Part shown: piece after piece, positions 33,724 to 42,294 of the stretch
Layout of the letters: the number at the start of each line of letters is the position of its first letter
Position numbering within the stretch: position 1 is the first letter of the stretch
From: DATAUD01 sp036268455
GTDB taxonomy: Bacteria > Verrucomicrobiota > Verrucomicrobiia > Limisphaerales > Palsa-1400
Direction of reading: 5' to 3'
NCBI GenBank assembly: GCA_036268455.1
Contig: DATAUD010000026.1
Location: forward strand, 41,262-105,261
Length of the DNA stretch: 64,000 bases
The notes under the pieces: generated by a model
The model's database searches: none
What the model saw: the letters and a program-made list of their open reading frames with translations, nothing else
Told to the model about the DNA's origin: nothing
Translations under genes and position numbers: made by a program

Positions 33724-36700
33724 CTACTGCATCTGGAGCGTAAAGAACTCCTGCGGCGAGTTGGTGGTGGCGACGGACAAACTAAAGTCGCCGCTTCCAT
33801 CAAAGGTGTTGGTCAGCACAGGGACCCAGCCGGGAAGCGGCATGGCCACATTAGTGCTTTCCAACAAGACAAATGACTCGTTGGGGATTCCGTTGCTGCC
33901 CTGAATCAAGAGCGTTGTCCCGGATAAACTGACACCGGTGATACGGGGCGAGGGCGGAACAGTTGCCGCAACCACTGAAATGGAGCCGTTCAACGCCAGA
34001 TTGTTCGTGTTCCATGACAGGCCGAACGCCGGATAGTTGGGGCGCGGGCCGACGCTTGCAAAGGCGCCGCTGTAACCGCCGGGGGCGTTAAACAAGGTGA
34101 AAGTGTCTCCGGCGGCAAGGGAACCCGAAAGATTTGTCAAAACTAATGCGCCTCCATAGACAAGGCTGCCGGTCACAGAAAGCTCGTCGTTGGCCAGACC
34201 GCCTTTATTAAGCTTCATTATTGTGACGCCGTCCAAAATATTGGTGTCGTCGAAACCGGTAATGGTCAGCACGCCGGTGGTCGAAGGAGTGCCAGGGGCC
34301 ACGGTTGAGCCGCTGACGCTTTCCACCAAACCGGTGACGACGCCGGAGCCGCTTAAGGTTTGTCCCGGAAGTAACGTAAGTGTCGGGTTGTCATTGGTGT
34401 TGAGGTAGGAGCTGGTGGTCAGGTCGAGGGCTGAATTTGCGGCGAGTTCGATGTCGGCCTGGTTGGAAATGGAGCCGACACCCGTCAAGGCGAGTGTTCC
34501 GGCGTTGATCAGGGTGTTGCCGGTGTAACTATTATTGCTTGACAACATCAGGGTGCCGAGGCCGGTTTTCACGAGCGTCCCCGCGCCGCCGATCGGGCCT
34601 TCGAAATTGAGGACTCCGGTGGCCAGCGGGACATCGAATTGGCAGTTTGTGCCGCTGAGTTGGGCGGTGTAGCCCGAAATGAGGTTTAGAGTGGATGTGC
34701 CGCCCGCGCCATTACGCAGCGTTCCGCCGTCGCTGACGGAAAGCTTATCGATATTCTCATTTTTGCCGTTCAGGTCCATTACGCCACCGGCCAACGAGAC
34801 GGGCACCGGAGTGCTGGGGGTATCGGAATGAATCTGGAAACCGTTAAAATCAACGACAAGGCCGTTGGATTGAACAGTCAAACCATTATTGCCCACCCCA
34901 ATGGCCTGGCCGGATCTGTCGAAGTCAACTTCGCCGGAATTGACAACCAACTGGAGTTCGTTGGCGGAAGTTGCGCCGCCGGCCATGACCCAGACGCCGT
35001 TGCCGGTCTTGGTGATAACGTTGTTGCCCGAGCTAATATTTCCCTCCGAATAAAAAGTGTTGGTGACGACGTTGACCGTTACCGGTCCGGAAGAATCAAC
35101 AATAGTGCCGGTGCCAAGGTCCAAGTTGGTCGTTCCGAGGAAGCTGAAACTGCCGGACCACACATAGGAAACGGTGTTCAAGGCCAAAAGCGCGCCGCTG
35201 ATATTATCTATCGCGCCGCCTTCGATGGTAGCGACGCCTGAACCGAAAGCGTTGGGATCTCCAATGTTCAACAGCCCGGAGAACAGCGTCAAGCCGCCGC
35301 TAAAAGCGTTCGGGCTGGTCAAGGTCAACGCGCCATTGCCGGTTTTGGTCAGTTGAAAATTGCCGCCGCTGTCCGCAATCGTATCCCCGACAATAAAGTC
35401 ATTGGAACCGACGGTGAGGGAGACATTCGCATTCATGTACACGATTCCTGTTCCGGTATTGAAGCTGTTGGCGGCGCCGACGTAGGTGAAATCTCCGTTC
35501 CAGTTTTCGGTATTCGCGGCTTGCATGGTGATATTCGATCCGCTGGTATTGTCAATCGCCGCCCCGTTGTTGAGTGTCAAAGCGCCGGTGCCGATGGCGG
35601 AGGATGTTGAAGTGCCGCCGTTGTTGATGTTCAACTGCCCGGCGTTAACAATGGTGCCGCCGCTGTAGATGTTTGTCTCGGTGAGCGTTACAGTCCCCCC
35701 ACCGAGCAATTCCAGGCTTTCAGCGCCGGCGATACTGCCTGTCCCAGTGATAATGTATTGCTTGGCTGTGTTATTGGCGGTGACCGACTGCGGAGTGACG
35801 ACTGTGTTCAACATTACTGTAATTGGCGACGCCCCGCTCGCCGTGTCATCGAAAAGCACCGCATCGCCATCCGTGTAATTAGTGGGAGTTCCGAACTGTT
35901 TCCAATTATAAGTTGTCGTGTCCCAAATCCCGTTCCCCACCGCCCACGTAAAGGCCGGACTGAACGTGGAACTGGTGATTACCAGGGCAATCGTGTGGGC
36001 CCCTGCGATATTCGTGATGTAGCCCGAGGCGTAGCCAGGCAGGGAGAGCGCGGTCGGCACGGTTCCCGAGACCGTGCCGGTGTATTGAATCAGCGGATAA
36101 GTTCCGCCGGCCAGGGCCGTGCCTTCGAGGGTGACGACCGGCGCGACTCCGAAAGAGACATCGCCGTTGACCTGTATGGCCGCCTCCGTCGTGCTGGGTG
36201 TGAGCGAGCCATATTGAAAATCCGCCGTCGGCTGGCCGTTGGTAAAACTGAGTGTGCCCATCGACCAGGATTGGCCTCGATTTGACACCCGAGAGGAGAG
36301 GGTGGGCGAGCCTGTCGAACCATCCAAGGTGATCGGACCATAGGTCATGGTGTTACCGGTGATGATCGCCAACGTGCCATTACTTACGACGCTGGGGGCC
36401 GATAGGAGATTGGGTCCGCTCAAGGCCAAAGTTCCTCCGCCAGTTTGATAGAATCCGCCTGTTCCGGTGAGCGCTCCTGAAAGAGATATATTCCAAAAAT
36501 TGCCGCCGGCGTCGGCGCATTGGAAGGTGGTATTGCTGTTGTCGGATGCCAGGGTCATGGGCATGGATGACGACCAGTTGGCGGAGGCGCCAACCGTGCC
36601 GCCGGACAGCCAAATGACAATGGAAGCAGGATAGGACTGATTCAAACGTATGCCATCTGCGCCGACGTAGAGGGCGCCGCCGGCGTTGGTCAAGGCCGCC

Positions 36701-37728
36701 GAACCCCCTGTCAGAGTGCCGCTGGCGGGGCCGAATACAATGCCGTTGACGGCATTGATGACGCCGCCCGTCTGATTCAAGACAGCCGTGGCCCCCGTGC
36801 CGCCATTTCCTGTGTCGAAGAAATCAATCACATTTCCTGTTTCGGCGCTGCTGCCAACAGTTAGCGTCCCGCCATAAACATTGACGGTGGCGCTTGAATT
36901 GGCGCTGCTGTCGTAGTTAATCGCCAAATTACGGGTGGCTGCCGAGCTGCCTATGGTCACCGAAGCGTCGTTGGTAACCGTTAGAACTCCGGCTCCACCG
37001 GAACGGGCAATGATGAAGATATTGCCGTTGAAAGTGGCCGACGCGGAGCCGCCCACGGTCAGGTCGCCGCTGGTATAGGACGTGGCGTTGACCGTCGCAA
37101 CATAGCCGATATAAAAACTGGAGGTTGGCACCATCGAACCGTTGGTGATGGTTACTTGTCCGAGCACCCATACGATTCCCGGCGTATTGATTCCGGTTAG
37201 ATTGAACATGCTCCCTGGCGCGCCTACCATGCGAAGCTGCTGCCCAGTCGTCATGTTGCCGCCCACATTCATGATGGCCCCGCTGCCAAGGGACCAAATG
37301 GGGCTGGTGGCGCTCCCCGCCATAGGGCAGTTAAACGTGACCGTTTTGTCCGGGGCAACCGCCAGCGTATCGTTTGTTCCGACGTAAATGGCATAGGGAC
37401 CCCAAAATGTGTAGCCGTTGTTATTTACCTGAAGCATGTTGGTAATGGCCACTTCCTCCTGGTCGTTCGTGACATTATAGGTGCCGGCGGCGGCGTCCGG
37501 ACCATTGAAGACGGCGCCATTAAGGGGGGAAGTGCCGCTGTTCTGAGACCAAACGACATCGGCGCTTCCGTTCCACCAATTGGTGGTGGCGATGTCCCAA
37601 TTGCCACTGCCAGCTCCGCCGTTGTTGCCGAGTGGATCCCAAATTAATTGCGATGCGGAAACGCCGACGGCGCAGAAGAGTATGGCGATTAGTGATGAAA
37701 TCAGAGATTTTCTGTAGCCAGTTTTCAT
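33724..37728 (-). CDS. Giant secreted beta-helix protein with autotransporter-associated beta-strand repeats
   Basis: 1334 residues. Signal peptide SLISSLIAILFCAVGVSASQ. Most of the protein is glycine/asparagine/threonine-rich parallel beta-helix. Clear autotransporter-associated repeats include FQLTKTGNGALTLTSPNAF, SGGLTLFSGLLNIGD, TLVKTGLGTLMLSSNNSYTG and NTLINAGTLALTG. The first 400 residues have a more diverged, dehydrin-like repeat (GVLTVTNDASVTIG). The C-terminus (about 1250-1334) is a small Ig-like domain ending FTLQMQ. There is no outer-membrane beta-barrel, LPXTG or PEP-CTERM signal, so it is not a classical autotransporter. Base composition is less GC-rich than the core genes. Between the triple-repeat gene and GH5, 53 and 70 bases away. 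Confidence 0.85.
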   Translation of the reverse strand: MKTGYRKSLISSLIAILFCAVGVSASQLIWDPLGNNGGAGSGNWDIATTNWWNGSADVVWSQNSGTSPLNGAVFNGPDAAAGTYNVTNDQEEVAITNMLQVNNNGYTFWGPYAIYVGTNDTLAVAPDKTVTFNCPMAGSATSPIWSLGSGAIMNVGGNMTTGQQLRMVGAPGSMFNLTGINTPGIVWVLGQVTITNGSMVPTSSFYIGYVATVNATSYTSGDLTVGGSASATFNGNIFIIARSGGAGVLTVTNDASVTIGSSAATRNLAINYDSSANSSATVNVYGGTLTVGSSAETGNVIDFFDTGNGGTGATAVLNQTGGVINAVNGIVFGPASGTLTGGSAALTNAGGALYVGADGIRLNQSYPASIVIWLSGGTVGASANWSSSMPMTLASDNSNTTFQCADAGGNFWNISLSGALTGTGGFYQTGGGTLALSGPNLLSAPSVVSNGTLAIITGNTMTYGPITLDGSTGSPTLSSRVSNRGQSWSMGTLSFTNGQPTADFQYGSLTPSTTEAAIQVNGDVSFGVAPVVTLEGTALAGGTYPLIQYTGTVSGTVPTALSLPGYASGYITNIAGAHTIALVITSSTFSPAFTWAVGNGIWDTTTYNWKQFGTPTNYTDGDAVLFDDTASGASPITVMLNTVVTPQSVTANNTAKQYIITGTGSIAGAESLELLGGGTVTLTETNIYSGGTIVNAGQLNINNGGTSTSSAIGTGALTLNNGAAIDNTSGSNITMQAANTENWNGDFTYVGAANSFNTGTGIVYMNANVSLTVGSNDFIVGDTIADSGGNFQLTKTGNGALTLTSPNAFSGGLTLFSGLLNIGDPNAFGSGVATIEGGAIDNISGALLALNTVSYVWSGSFSFLGTTNLDLGTGTIVDSSGPVTVNVVTNTFYSEGNISSGNNVITKTGNGVWVMAGGATSANELQLVVNSGEVDFDRSGQAIGVGNNGLTVQSNGLVVDFNGFQIHSDTPSTPVPVSLAGGVMDLNGKNENIDKLSVSDGGTLRNGAGGTSTLNLISGYTAQLSGTNCQFDVPLATGVLNFEGPIGGAGTLVKTGLGTLMLSSNNSYTGNTLINAGTLALTGVGSISNQADIELAANSALDLTTSSYLNTNDNPTLTLLPGQTLSGSGVVTGLVESVSGSTVAPGTPSTTGVLTITGFDDTNILDGVTIMKLNKGGLANDELSVTGSLVYGGALVLTNLSGSLAAGDTFTLFNAPGGYSGAFASVGPRPNYPAFGLSWNTNNLALNGSISVVAATVPPSPRITGVSLSGTTLLIQGSNGIPNESFVLLESTNVAMPLPGWVPVLTNTFDGSGDFSLSVATTNSPQEFFTLQMQ

Positions 37729-37798
37729 AAGTAGTTGACCAACGGGTTATAACGTTCCGAGCGTCTCAGAGAACGGCGGGAACTTCAAGGGATTTCGG

Positions 37799-38857
37799 CT
37801 ACGGACCCAGCATCTCGGGCGTCTTTTTTACGAAATATTCCAGCCATTGCGATGTCACGCCCCTGGCCGGGTCGCGGGCGCCCCAATAGAAACCAATCCA
37901 GCCGGAGGCGATTTTTCGGGAGCGGTCGATGAACTGGCCCAACTCGGGCATCGAACAGTTCAATGGGAACATTTCCTCGATCACGATGGGTTTGCCGATA
38001 TTGTAAACCGCCAAAGCGCTTAACGCCTTGTCCACTTCCCCGGTCTTGGGATAGAAGTGAACGCTGACAAAATCGAGGTTTTTGCTCACTTCGGGGGAGT
38101 AGAAAAGGGGCTTGGCATTGGGCCAGGGCAAGGCCCACGGAATCGCTCCAACTGTGATCAGGTGGTCTTTGTCGTATTTCCGAATTGTGCCTGTCATTTT
38201 ATCCACCCAGGCTTTGGCGATTTGTTTGTCGGAACGCCCGGCTGAATCGAGCGTCAGGCGCTGCACATAGCATTTGCCGGCAAATTCGCCGGGCGTCCAA
38301 TCTTTGTCTTTGGCGTCGCCGCCCACAATCGGCTCGTTCATTAGGTCGTAGCAGAAAACGGCCGGACTGCGCGCGCAAGTTCGTGAGACGGCAGCCCAGA
38401 AAAGGCTTTGCGCATCCCAGCGTTGTTTTTCATCGAGAGCGTTGAACCATGCGGGCACGTCCTTGCGGTTGTAGCAGCCGAGGCCGGTAATATCGAGGTA
38501 GAGGCCGTTGTCCTTAGCGAGCTTCAGAAGACGGGTCAGTTGTTGCAAAGAATGTGGATTTGACTCGCGAGGCGATTGCATGAATTTGCCGACTTGAAGA
38601 TGGATGCGCACGACGTCGGCGCCGAGGACTTTCATCGCCGTGAAATCCTTTTCCACCACCGGCCACTCCTGCTGCCAATAATCTTCCAGGAGGCGGCCTG
38701 AGGTGTCGCGATCATAATTAAAGCCCCACGGGTGGAACAGGGCGCCCGATCCGGCGTGGACGAAACGTTTTCCGTCCGGGCTGATGGCGATTCGGTCAAG
38801 GTTCGCCGCGCTGGCGGCGCAAACGAGAAGGGAAATCAATCCGGCAAGACGGATCAT
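37799..38857 (-). CDS. Glycoside hydrolase family 5-like endo-acting glycosidase
   Basis: 352 residues from ATG 38857 (MIRLAGLISLLVCAASAANL, signal peptide); a longer open frame runs into the GH92 gene. (beta/alpha)8 fold of clan GH-A: substrate-binding FHPWGFNYDRDT, VRIHLQVGKFMQ, the acid/base Glu in CYDLMNEPIVGG and the nucleophile Glu in GKPIVIEEMFPL. Related proteins are annotated cellulase or mannanase; specificity cannot be fixed from sequence. It overlaps the GH92 mannosidase (ATGA), which makes a mannose-containing polymer or N-glycan-like substrate plausible by association only. Confidence 0.82.
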   Translation of the reverse strand: MIRLAGLISLLVCAASAANLDRIAISPDGKRFVHAGSGALFHPWGFNYDRDTSGRLLEDYWQQEWPVVEKDFTAMKVLGADVVRIHLQVGKFMQSPRESNPHSLQQLTRLLKLAKDNGLYLDITGLGCYNRKDVPAWFNALDEKQRWDAQSLFWAAVSRTCARSPAVFCYDLMNEPIVGGDAKDKDWTPGEFAGKCYVQRLTLDSAGRSDKQIAKAWVDKMTGTIRKYDKDHLITVGAIPWALPWPNAKPLFYSPEVSKNLDFVSVHFYPKTGEVDKALSALAVYNIGKPIVIEEMFPLNCSMPELGQFIDRSRKIASGWIGFYWGARDPARGVTSQWLEYFVKKTPEMLGP

Positions 38858-41088
38858 TTTGACGACGCTGAGTAAGGAAGGTCCTCGTCGCGGACGGACC
38901 GCATATTCGCGTATTGGCCCATCTCCATGTGCAATTCGCCGCCTTGAAGGAGGTCTTGATGGTTGATCCATGTGCGGGTGTCATCGGCGCCGTTTAACTG
39001 GCGTTTTTGAACATAGACATTTCGTCCGTGGTTGGACGAAGCGGTGATCACGAAAGTCCGGTCTTGCGCCAGATGCAAAGTGGTTTTCGGAAAGAGCGGG
39101 CTGGTGAACATGTATTGCGTTGTGCCGGGGCAGAGCGGATAAATGCCGATTGAACTCAACAAATACCAACTCGCCATCGAACCGTTGTCCTCGTCGCCGG
39201 GAAAACCGGATTCGCGAGAACTGAACAATTCCGCGCAGACGCGGCGGGTCCAGTATTCCGTTTTCCAAGGCTCGCCGATCGCCGCGAAAAGATAAAGCTC
39301 GTCAAAGCCAGGTTGGTTGCCCTGGTCGTATTGGCCGAATTTGACGACGCCCATCTCGCGCATTTCGTGAATGATCGAGCCATAGCCGCCCTTATGAAAT
39401 ACCGGCGGCAGGCCCATCATTTGATCGAGTTTGGACGATAGCTTTTCGCGTCCGCCGAGCAGGCTGGCGAGGCCGGCGGTATCGTGCGGCACAAACCAAC
39501 TGCCTTGCCAGGGGCCGCCTTCGGCGTAAGGGCCGCCCCAGGCAAACTGGTCAAAAGGTTCAACCCAATGGCCGTCGGCGTCTTTGGGGCGCATAAAACC
39601 GACGCCCGGGTCCCAGAGATTGCGGTAGTTCTGGGCGCGAGCCATGAGAGTTTGGTAATCGTCCATTTGGTTTTGTTGTTTGGCGATTTGCGCCACGCAC
39701 CAATCGTCATAGGAATAATCAAGACTGGCGGAAACGGCATAGGTGCTGGCGCCATCCGGGATGTAACCGAGTTTGAGATAATCGGCCAGGCCCCTTCGGA
39801 CCAGTTCGCCCTTTGCGGGGGGTTGAAACGCGCTCTTGCGCAACGAGGCGTAAGCCTTTGCCGCGTCAAAGCCCTGGTTGCCTTTGATGATCGCGTCCGC
39901 AAAAATCGCGGCGCAGTGCTGGCCGATCATGCAATCGCGATAGCCCGGGCTGGGCCATTCCGGCAACGTTCCGCCCTCGTCCGAAGCATTGACAAAACCT
40001 TGCAGTATTTCGTTTAGCTGCGCGGGATAAATCAGGGTGATCAAGGGAAATGTCGTGCGGAAGGCGTCCCAAATGCCGATGTCGCCGTAAAGCACACCGT
40101 CGTGAATTTTGCCGTCATACGGGCTGTAATGCACAGTTTTTCCGGCGGCATCGACCTCATACAAACGATGAGGAAACATCTGCGCGTGATAAAGGCAGGA
40201 ATAAAACGTCTTCTTCTGGCTTTCGGTGGCCTCGATTTCTATCCGGCTGAGGTTGGATTCCCAGGTTTTTTGAATTTGCGCGTGAACCGCCTCGAAGCCG
40301 CCACTGGCTTCCGCCTGAAGATTCTGCGCTGCCTGGTCCCAACTGATCAGCGAAGTGCCGACCTGCGCTTCCACCGGCTGGCCGGGTGAGGTTTGAAACT
40401 CCGCATACGCGACGACATCGTTGCCCTTCCCCCCAGACGTGACATCGGACTTGGCAATGTCGCGATCGAGCTTGATGACGAAGTAGGAGGCAAAATCCCC
40501 GGCAACTCCGCCACTGTTGGCGCGGCTCAATCCCCGAATCGTGCGGCCCTGAATATTTATCTCCGATGCGCCGCAAGCGTTGATGATCAACCGTCCGGTT
40601 TGTCCTTGATTGTAGGTGAATCGGAAAACCGCGGCCCGTTCCGTCGCTGTTAATTCAGCGGTTATTCCGTCCTTACTCAGATTGAGCTTTTCGTAATCTG
40701 GCCGTAGGATGGAAGTGGCCTTATCGTATCCGGTCATCCTGGATTTTGCGTCCATCCGCAAATCGCCGGACTGGGGCATCAATATGAATTGGCCGTAATC
40801 GGCAATCCACGGACTCGGCTGGTGAGTGGCGCGAAAGCCGTCGATTTTCCCATTAGGCTCGAAATACCAGCGGCCATCGGCATTTTCAATTGACCAATCG
40901 ATCATCCCCCAAGGCGCGCCGACCAGAGGCAGTGTGTTGCCATGAGACAAATCAGGATGCGAATCTGTTCCCTGGAGGATGTTGACATATTGGAGCAGGC
41001 CGGCCTCCGTTGACGATGGAACGTCGGCGGCCCGAATGGGACTCTGAAGCGCAAATCCCAACAATATGAACGCGAATGTCCTATGCAT
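38854..41088 (-). CDS. GH92 family alpha-mannosidase
   Basis: 744 residues with a signal peptide (TFAFILLGFALQSPIRAAD). GH92 enzymes are calcium-dependent exo-alpha-mannosidases with inverting mechanism. Diagnostic segments: VNILQGTDSHPDLSHGNTLP near the N-terminus, GDIGIWDAFRTTFPL, GTLPEWPSPGYRDCMIG, YDQGNQPGFDELYLFAAIG and the catalytic-base loop FPGDEDNGSMASWYLLSSIG, followed by GIYPLCPGTTQYMF. Length fits the family. First gene of the minus-strand series; 4-base overlap with the GH5 gene. An AT-rich 16-base imperfect palindrome (GTCTT-TAATTT-AAGAC, 41089-41104) touches the start codon and could be an operator. Confidence 0.92.
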   Translation of the reverse strand: MHRTFAFILLGFALQSPIRAADVPSSTEAGLLQYVNILQGTDSHPDLSHGNTLPLVGAPWGMIDWSIENADGRWYFEPNGKIDGFRATHQPSPWIADYGQFILMPQSGDLRMDAKSRMTGYDKATSILRPDYEKLNLSKDGITAELTATERAAVFRFTYNQGQTGRLIINACGASEINIQGRTIRGLSRANSGGVAGDFASYFVIKLDRDIAKSDVTSGGKGNDVVAYAEFQTSPGQPVEAQVGTSLISWDQAAQNLQAEASGGFEAVHAQIQKTWESNLSRIEIEATESQKKTFYSCLYHAQMFPHRLYEVDAAGKTVHYSPYDGKIHDGVLYGDIGIWDAFRTTFPLITLIYPAQLNEILQGFVNASDEGGTLPEWPSPGYRDCMIGQHCAAIFADAIIKGNQGFDAAKAYASLRKSAFQPPAKGELVRRGLADYLKLGYIPDGASTYAVSASLDYSYDDWCVAQIAKQQNQMDDYQTLMARAQNYRNLWDPGVGFMRPKDADGHWVEPFDQFAWGGPYAEGGPWQGSWFVPHDTAGLASLLGGREKLSSKLDQMMGLPPVFHKGGYGSIIHEMREMGVVKFGQYDQGNQPGFDELYLFAAIGEPWKTEYWTRRVCAELFSSRESGFPGDEDNGSMASWYLLSSIGIYPLCPGTTQYMFTSPLFPKTTLHLAQDRTFVITASSNHGRNVYVQKRQLNGADDTRTWINHQDLLQGGELHMEMGQYANMRSVRDEDLPYSASSK

Positions 41089-41104
41089 GTCTTTAATTTA
41101 AGAC

Positions 41105-41382
41105 GTCCGATTTATTATGAAAGCTTTTCTAAAGGAGTTGAGCGGACCAATTGACTCTTAATTTGTCAACGAGATTGTCCTCCAAATTCCCTCAAAAGTT
41201 CAGCACGGGATTTAATCAATGAAATCAAGGGTTTCGCGAGCGTTCGTCGCCTGTCGATGTTGACTCGAAAGAACCAAAAAGCATTCAAAAAACTGCGCGA
41301 GGGATACAATGCGGGTTACAATGGATAATCCGGGAATTCATCTGGGCGAAACGGCGTGGCTTCACCTGCTTTTAGTGCGGTG
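41105..41382. other. Non-coding stretch upstream of the GH92 gene
   Basis: No reading frame with coding character and no strong hairpin. The only marked item is one copy of a 22-base direct repeat at 41116-41137. Somewhat AT-rich, so it should hold the promoter of the GH92 operon; several weak -35/-10 pairs are possible and none is convincing. Confidence 0.5.
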
Positions 41383-41613
41383 TTAGGCGTGAGGACCATT
41401 TTCGGTCTCTGTCTTAGTGCTCTTTGAATGCAGTCTGCCTAACAACCAATAAATAGGAGCAAACACAGCGAGATTGAGCAGCGTGCCGATAATCATGGCA
41501 CCCAACAATCCTGCCACAACAGCGACAGCGCCTCGCTTCTTAAAACATAAATATCCGATTCGTCCGGCAGCAGCGTTCCCAACACCCGGTCCGCCGGTAT
41601 TGACATGAATACT
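41383..41613 (-). pseudogene. Possible remnant of a transporter C-terminus
   Basis: An open minus-strand frame of about 75 codons without any start codon, from the stop at 41616-41614 to TAA at 41385-41383. It encodes a basic turn, one long hydrophobic helix (VVAGLLGAMIIGTLLNLAVF) and a charged tail (GRLHSKSTKTETENGPHA). The pattern recalls the last membrane helix and cytoplasmic tail of an RND-type permease. The frame begins exactly where the palindromic element at 41613 ends, so an insertion may have cut the gene. It could also be a chance open frame. Confidence 0.35.
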
Positions 41614-41755
41614 TCAAAAGCAATTCCTAAACGGCGCGACTTGGCGGAGGGCGAGGCCGTCAAGGTGGAGCGCAGCAGGGCACGAAGGGCGCGTGGCGAG
41701 CAATACCTGACGGCCCCGCCCGGAGCCGTACAATCGCCGCCCGGAATTGCTTGAA
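41613..41755. mobile_element. 143-bp imperfect palindromic element (MITE/REP-like candidate)
   Basis: Ends are inverted: TTCAAAAGCAATTCC (41613-41627) against GGAATTGCTTGAA (41743-41755). The inner arms also pair, for example GGCCGTCA (41655-41662) with TGACGGCC (41707-41714). Together they could fold into one long hairpin with arms of about 55-60 bases. GC-rich, with no open frame. The shape is that of a non-autonomous palindromic repeat; other copies would be expected elsewhere in the genome but none is in this window. Confidence 0.55.
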
Positions 41756-41909
41756 ATCCATCCGCCTTTTTCATCCTGCAACAGGACTCACGTGCCGTGC
41801 CGGGATGATACTGGCGCCGATATGAAAGCTTTTCCAAAGGAGAGGTATTCGACTCGCATTTTAATGCGCTTGCCTTTGGGCCGGGATCGTGTTTGCCTTT
41901 GATCAGGCT

Positions 41910-42236
41910 ATGCGGCGATTTCGTATTTGTTTGCGCTTTGGCCGGACTGCCAGAACAGTCACGGCCGCCTCCGTTATCGCCTTGGTGGTTATCCTTTGCG
42001 CGTTCGCGGTCAATCCGTCGCTGCACAAATTGGTGCATACGGATGGCAATCACCCCGATTCTCTTTGCCTTGTATGCGCATTTGCCAGCAGCCAGATCGC
42101 TGGAAATGTGATGGCGCCTGTTGCCGCGATTGCGTGCGTGTTTCTTCTGCTTGACGTCGTTTTTCTTAGTGAGAATCCCCTGATACCGCGCCTCGATTAT
42201 TACGCCGCGCCCACCCGCGGGCCGCCTCGTCTGTAG
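41910..42236 (+). CDS. Small membrane protein ahead of the RND efflux operon
   Basis: 108 residues from ATG 41910; GTG 41889 would add seven. Two hydrophobic helices (AASVIALVVILCAFAV and MAPVAAIACVFLLLDVVFL) flank a periplasmic loop with HKLVH, DG and LCLVCAFASSQ. The tail is basic and ends RGPPRL. A His/Cys-rich loop of this kind (HKLVHTDGNH) could bind metal, as in DUF2946-like proteins encoded beside heavy-metal efflux genes; I make that link from layout, not from a firm family match. It is 58 bases upstream of the outer-membrane efflux gene on the same strand. Confidence 0.65.
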   Translation: MRRFRICLRFGRTARTVTAASVIALVVILCAFAVNPSLHKLVHTDGNHPDSLCLVCAFASSQIAGNVMAPVAAIACVFLLLDVVFLSENPLIPRLDYYAAPTRGPPRL

Positions 42237-42294
42237 AGTCTTCGCCTGTTCGCTTAGTTTATCACTGTTTTTCCGACGAAATTCCGAGAGCCGG

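Larger units (their letters stand above)
41116..41842 (+). repeat. 22-base direct repeat bracketing the 41-kb scar region
   Basis: TATGAAAGCTTTTC(T/C)AAAGGAG occurs at 41116-41137 and again at 41821-41842 with one mismatch, same orientation, 705 bases apart. Between the copies lie the transporter-like remnant and the 143-bp palindromic element; beyond the second copy the efflux operon begins. The coordinates here span both copies and the DNA between them. Confidence 0.6.
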
